The notes beneath the pieces are model-generated. The model saw nothing but the letters and a program-made list of their open reading frames with translations. It made no database searches and had not been told where the DNA came from. Positions 20,738-21,167 of a stretch of 21,167 bases of DNA are shown here, piece by piece; the stretch's first letter is position 1, and every line of letters starts with the position of its first letter. The translations under genes and the position numbers were made by a program. The stretch comes from JANWLD01 sp036276695 (GTDB taxonomy: Bacteria > Patescibacteriota > Saccharimonadia > Saccharimonadales > 2-12-FULL-41-12), in assembly GCA_036276695.1 (NCBI GenBank), contig DASUOI010000025.1, positions 1 to 21,167 on the forward strand, given 5' to 3'.

Positions 20738-21167
20738 ATGACAGCTCAGGAAATACGAAAAGCCTATATTGATTTTTTTGTTGCCAAAAAACATGCGCCT
20801 ATTCCGCGGGCTCAGCTGATTCCGCAGGATGACCCAACCACGCTCTTTACCGGCTCGGGCATGCAGCCACTGATTCCATATCTGTTAGGCGAAGAGCATC
20901 CGGAAGGCAAACGGCTGGTTGATTCTCAAACTTGCTTACGTGCCCAAGATATAGAAGAAGTGGGAGATAACCGCCACACGACGTTCTTTGAGATGCTGGG
21001 CAACTGGAGCCTAGGCGACTATTTCAAAGAAGAACAGCTACCATGGTTTTTTGAGTTTCTTACGGAAACTGTAGGGCTAGACGGCGATAAGCTGTATGTC
21101 ACCTGTTTTATAGGCGATGAAAAACATGGCATTCCTAAAGATGTGGACAGCGGACGAATATGGAAAA
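20738..21167 (+). CDS. alaS: Alanyl-tRNA synthetase, N-terminal part (truncated by window end)
   Basis: The 143 codons visible here encode the class II catalytic core start: MTAQEIRKAYIDFFVAKKHA, then TLFTGSGMQPLIPYLLGEEH, SQTCLRAQDIEEVGDNRHTT and FFEMLGNWSLGDYFKEEQLP. These are the alanyl-tRNA synthetase landmarks, in particular the FFEMLGNxSxGDYFK block. The gene runs off the right edge of the window. The start is secure because the family begins with a short MT...EIR segment and a -10 box lies directly upstream. It charges tRNA-Ala in the cytoplasm. Editing and oligomerisation domains cannot be assessed. Confidence 0.95.
   Translation, partial: MTAQEIRKAYIDFFVAKKHAPIPRAQLIPQDDPTTLFTGSGMQPLIPYLLGEEHPEGKRLVDSQTCLRAQDIEEVGDNRHTTFFEMLGNWSLGDYFKEEQLPWFFEFLTETVGLDGDKLYVTCFIGDEKHGIPKDVDSGRIWK

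Noticed and set aside
1..21167. CRISPR array, tRNA or rRNA genes, insertion sequence
   Set aside because: No regularly spaced direct repeats, no recognisable tRNA cloverleaf with CCA-end context, no rRNA-like stretch and no transposase ORF were seen on either strand.
1..21167. Alternative genetic code (UGA as Gly or Trp, as in some Patescibacteria)
   Set aside because: TGA ends many clear genes here (for example the DUF475, alpha, gamma and beta genes) in tight overlap with the next start. Read-through would fuse unrelated proteins.

Overview
The window looks like a chromosomal segment of a Patescibacteria (Candidate Phyla Radiation) genome, possibly Saccharibacteria-like. The indicators are compact genes in ATGA-overlapping operons, a short methionyl-tRNA synthetase, many start codons sitting directly behind a -10 box, and a block of secreted proteins with a shared C-terminal signature. 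The standard genetic code fits: TGA is used as a stop throughout. Assignment below that level is a guess, because there is no rRNA or other phylogenetic marker beyond aminoacyl-tRNA synthetases.

Layout. 1-57 is the tail of an unidentified upstream gene, followed by a structured leader. 324-4330 is a tightly packed operon: DUF475/TerC membrane protein, metG, a TatD-family nuclease and two small unknown genes. 4345-5508 is a cysteine desulfurase with its own leaderless promoter. 5587-11685 is an F1-type ATPase operon in the order c-like fusion, b-like, delta, alpha, gamma, beta, epsilon. It has no subunit a gene. Its only c-like protein is a secreted domain fused to a two-helix hairpin that lacks the ion-binding carboxylate. 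11686-12750 (minus strand) is a membrane-anchored, fibre-like surface protein that abuts the end of epsilon. 12876-18980 is a surface module: a type II membrane protein, three paralogous secreted proteins with a common C-terminal motif, a DUF916-like membrane-anchored protein and an Ig/PKD-domain membrane protein. This layout resembles the WxL loci of Gram-positive bacteria. 19197-20270 is mnmA, 20247-20654 (minus) a small unknown gene, and 20738 to the end the start of alaS.

Two observations stand out. First, the F1 motor is apparently intact: Walker A motifs, the catalytic Glu region and the alpha arginine finger are all present. Its membrane part is unconventional, so it may not be an ordinary proton-driven ATP synthase. 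Second, two copies of a structured element of about 165-171 nt (11148-11318 and 18981-19144) share a long conserved hairpin. In both copies the outer stem, a second hairpin and the apical stem are preserved by compensatory base changes. A third, looser three-way inverted repeat lies at 15834-15942. All three begin at or next to the stop codon of the preceding gene, and copy 1 separates the beta and epsilon genes.

Functional links (inference): the cysteine desulfurase could supply sulfur to MnmA for tRNA 2-thiouridine, since no iscU-like scaffold gene is seen here. The surface module would assemble an outer protein layer or adhesins anchored through the DUF916-like protein.
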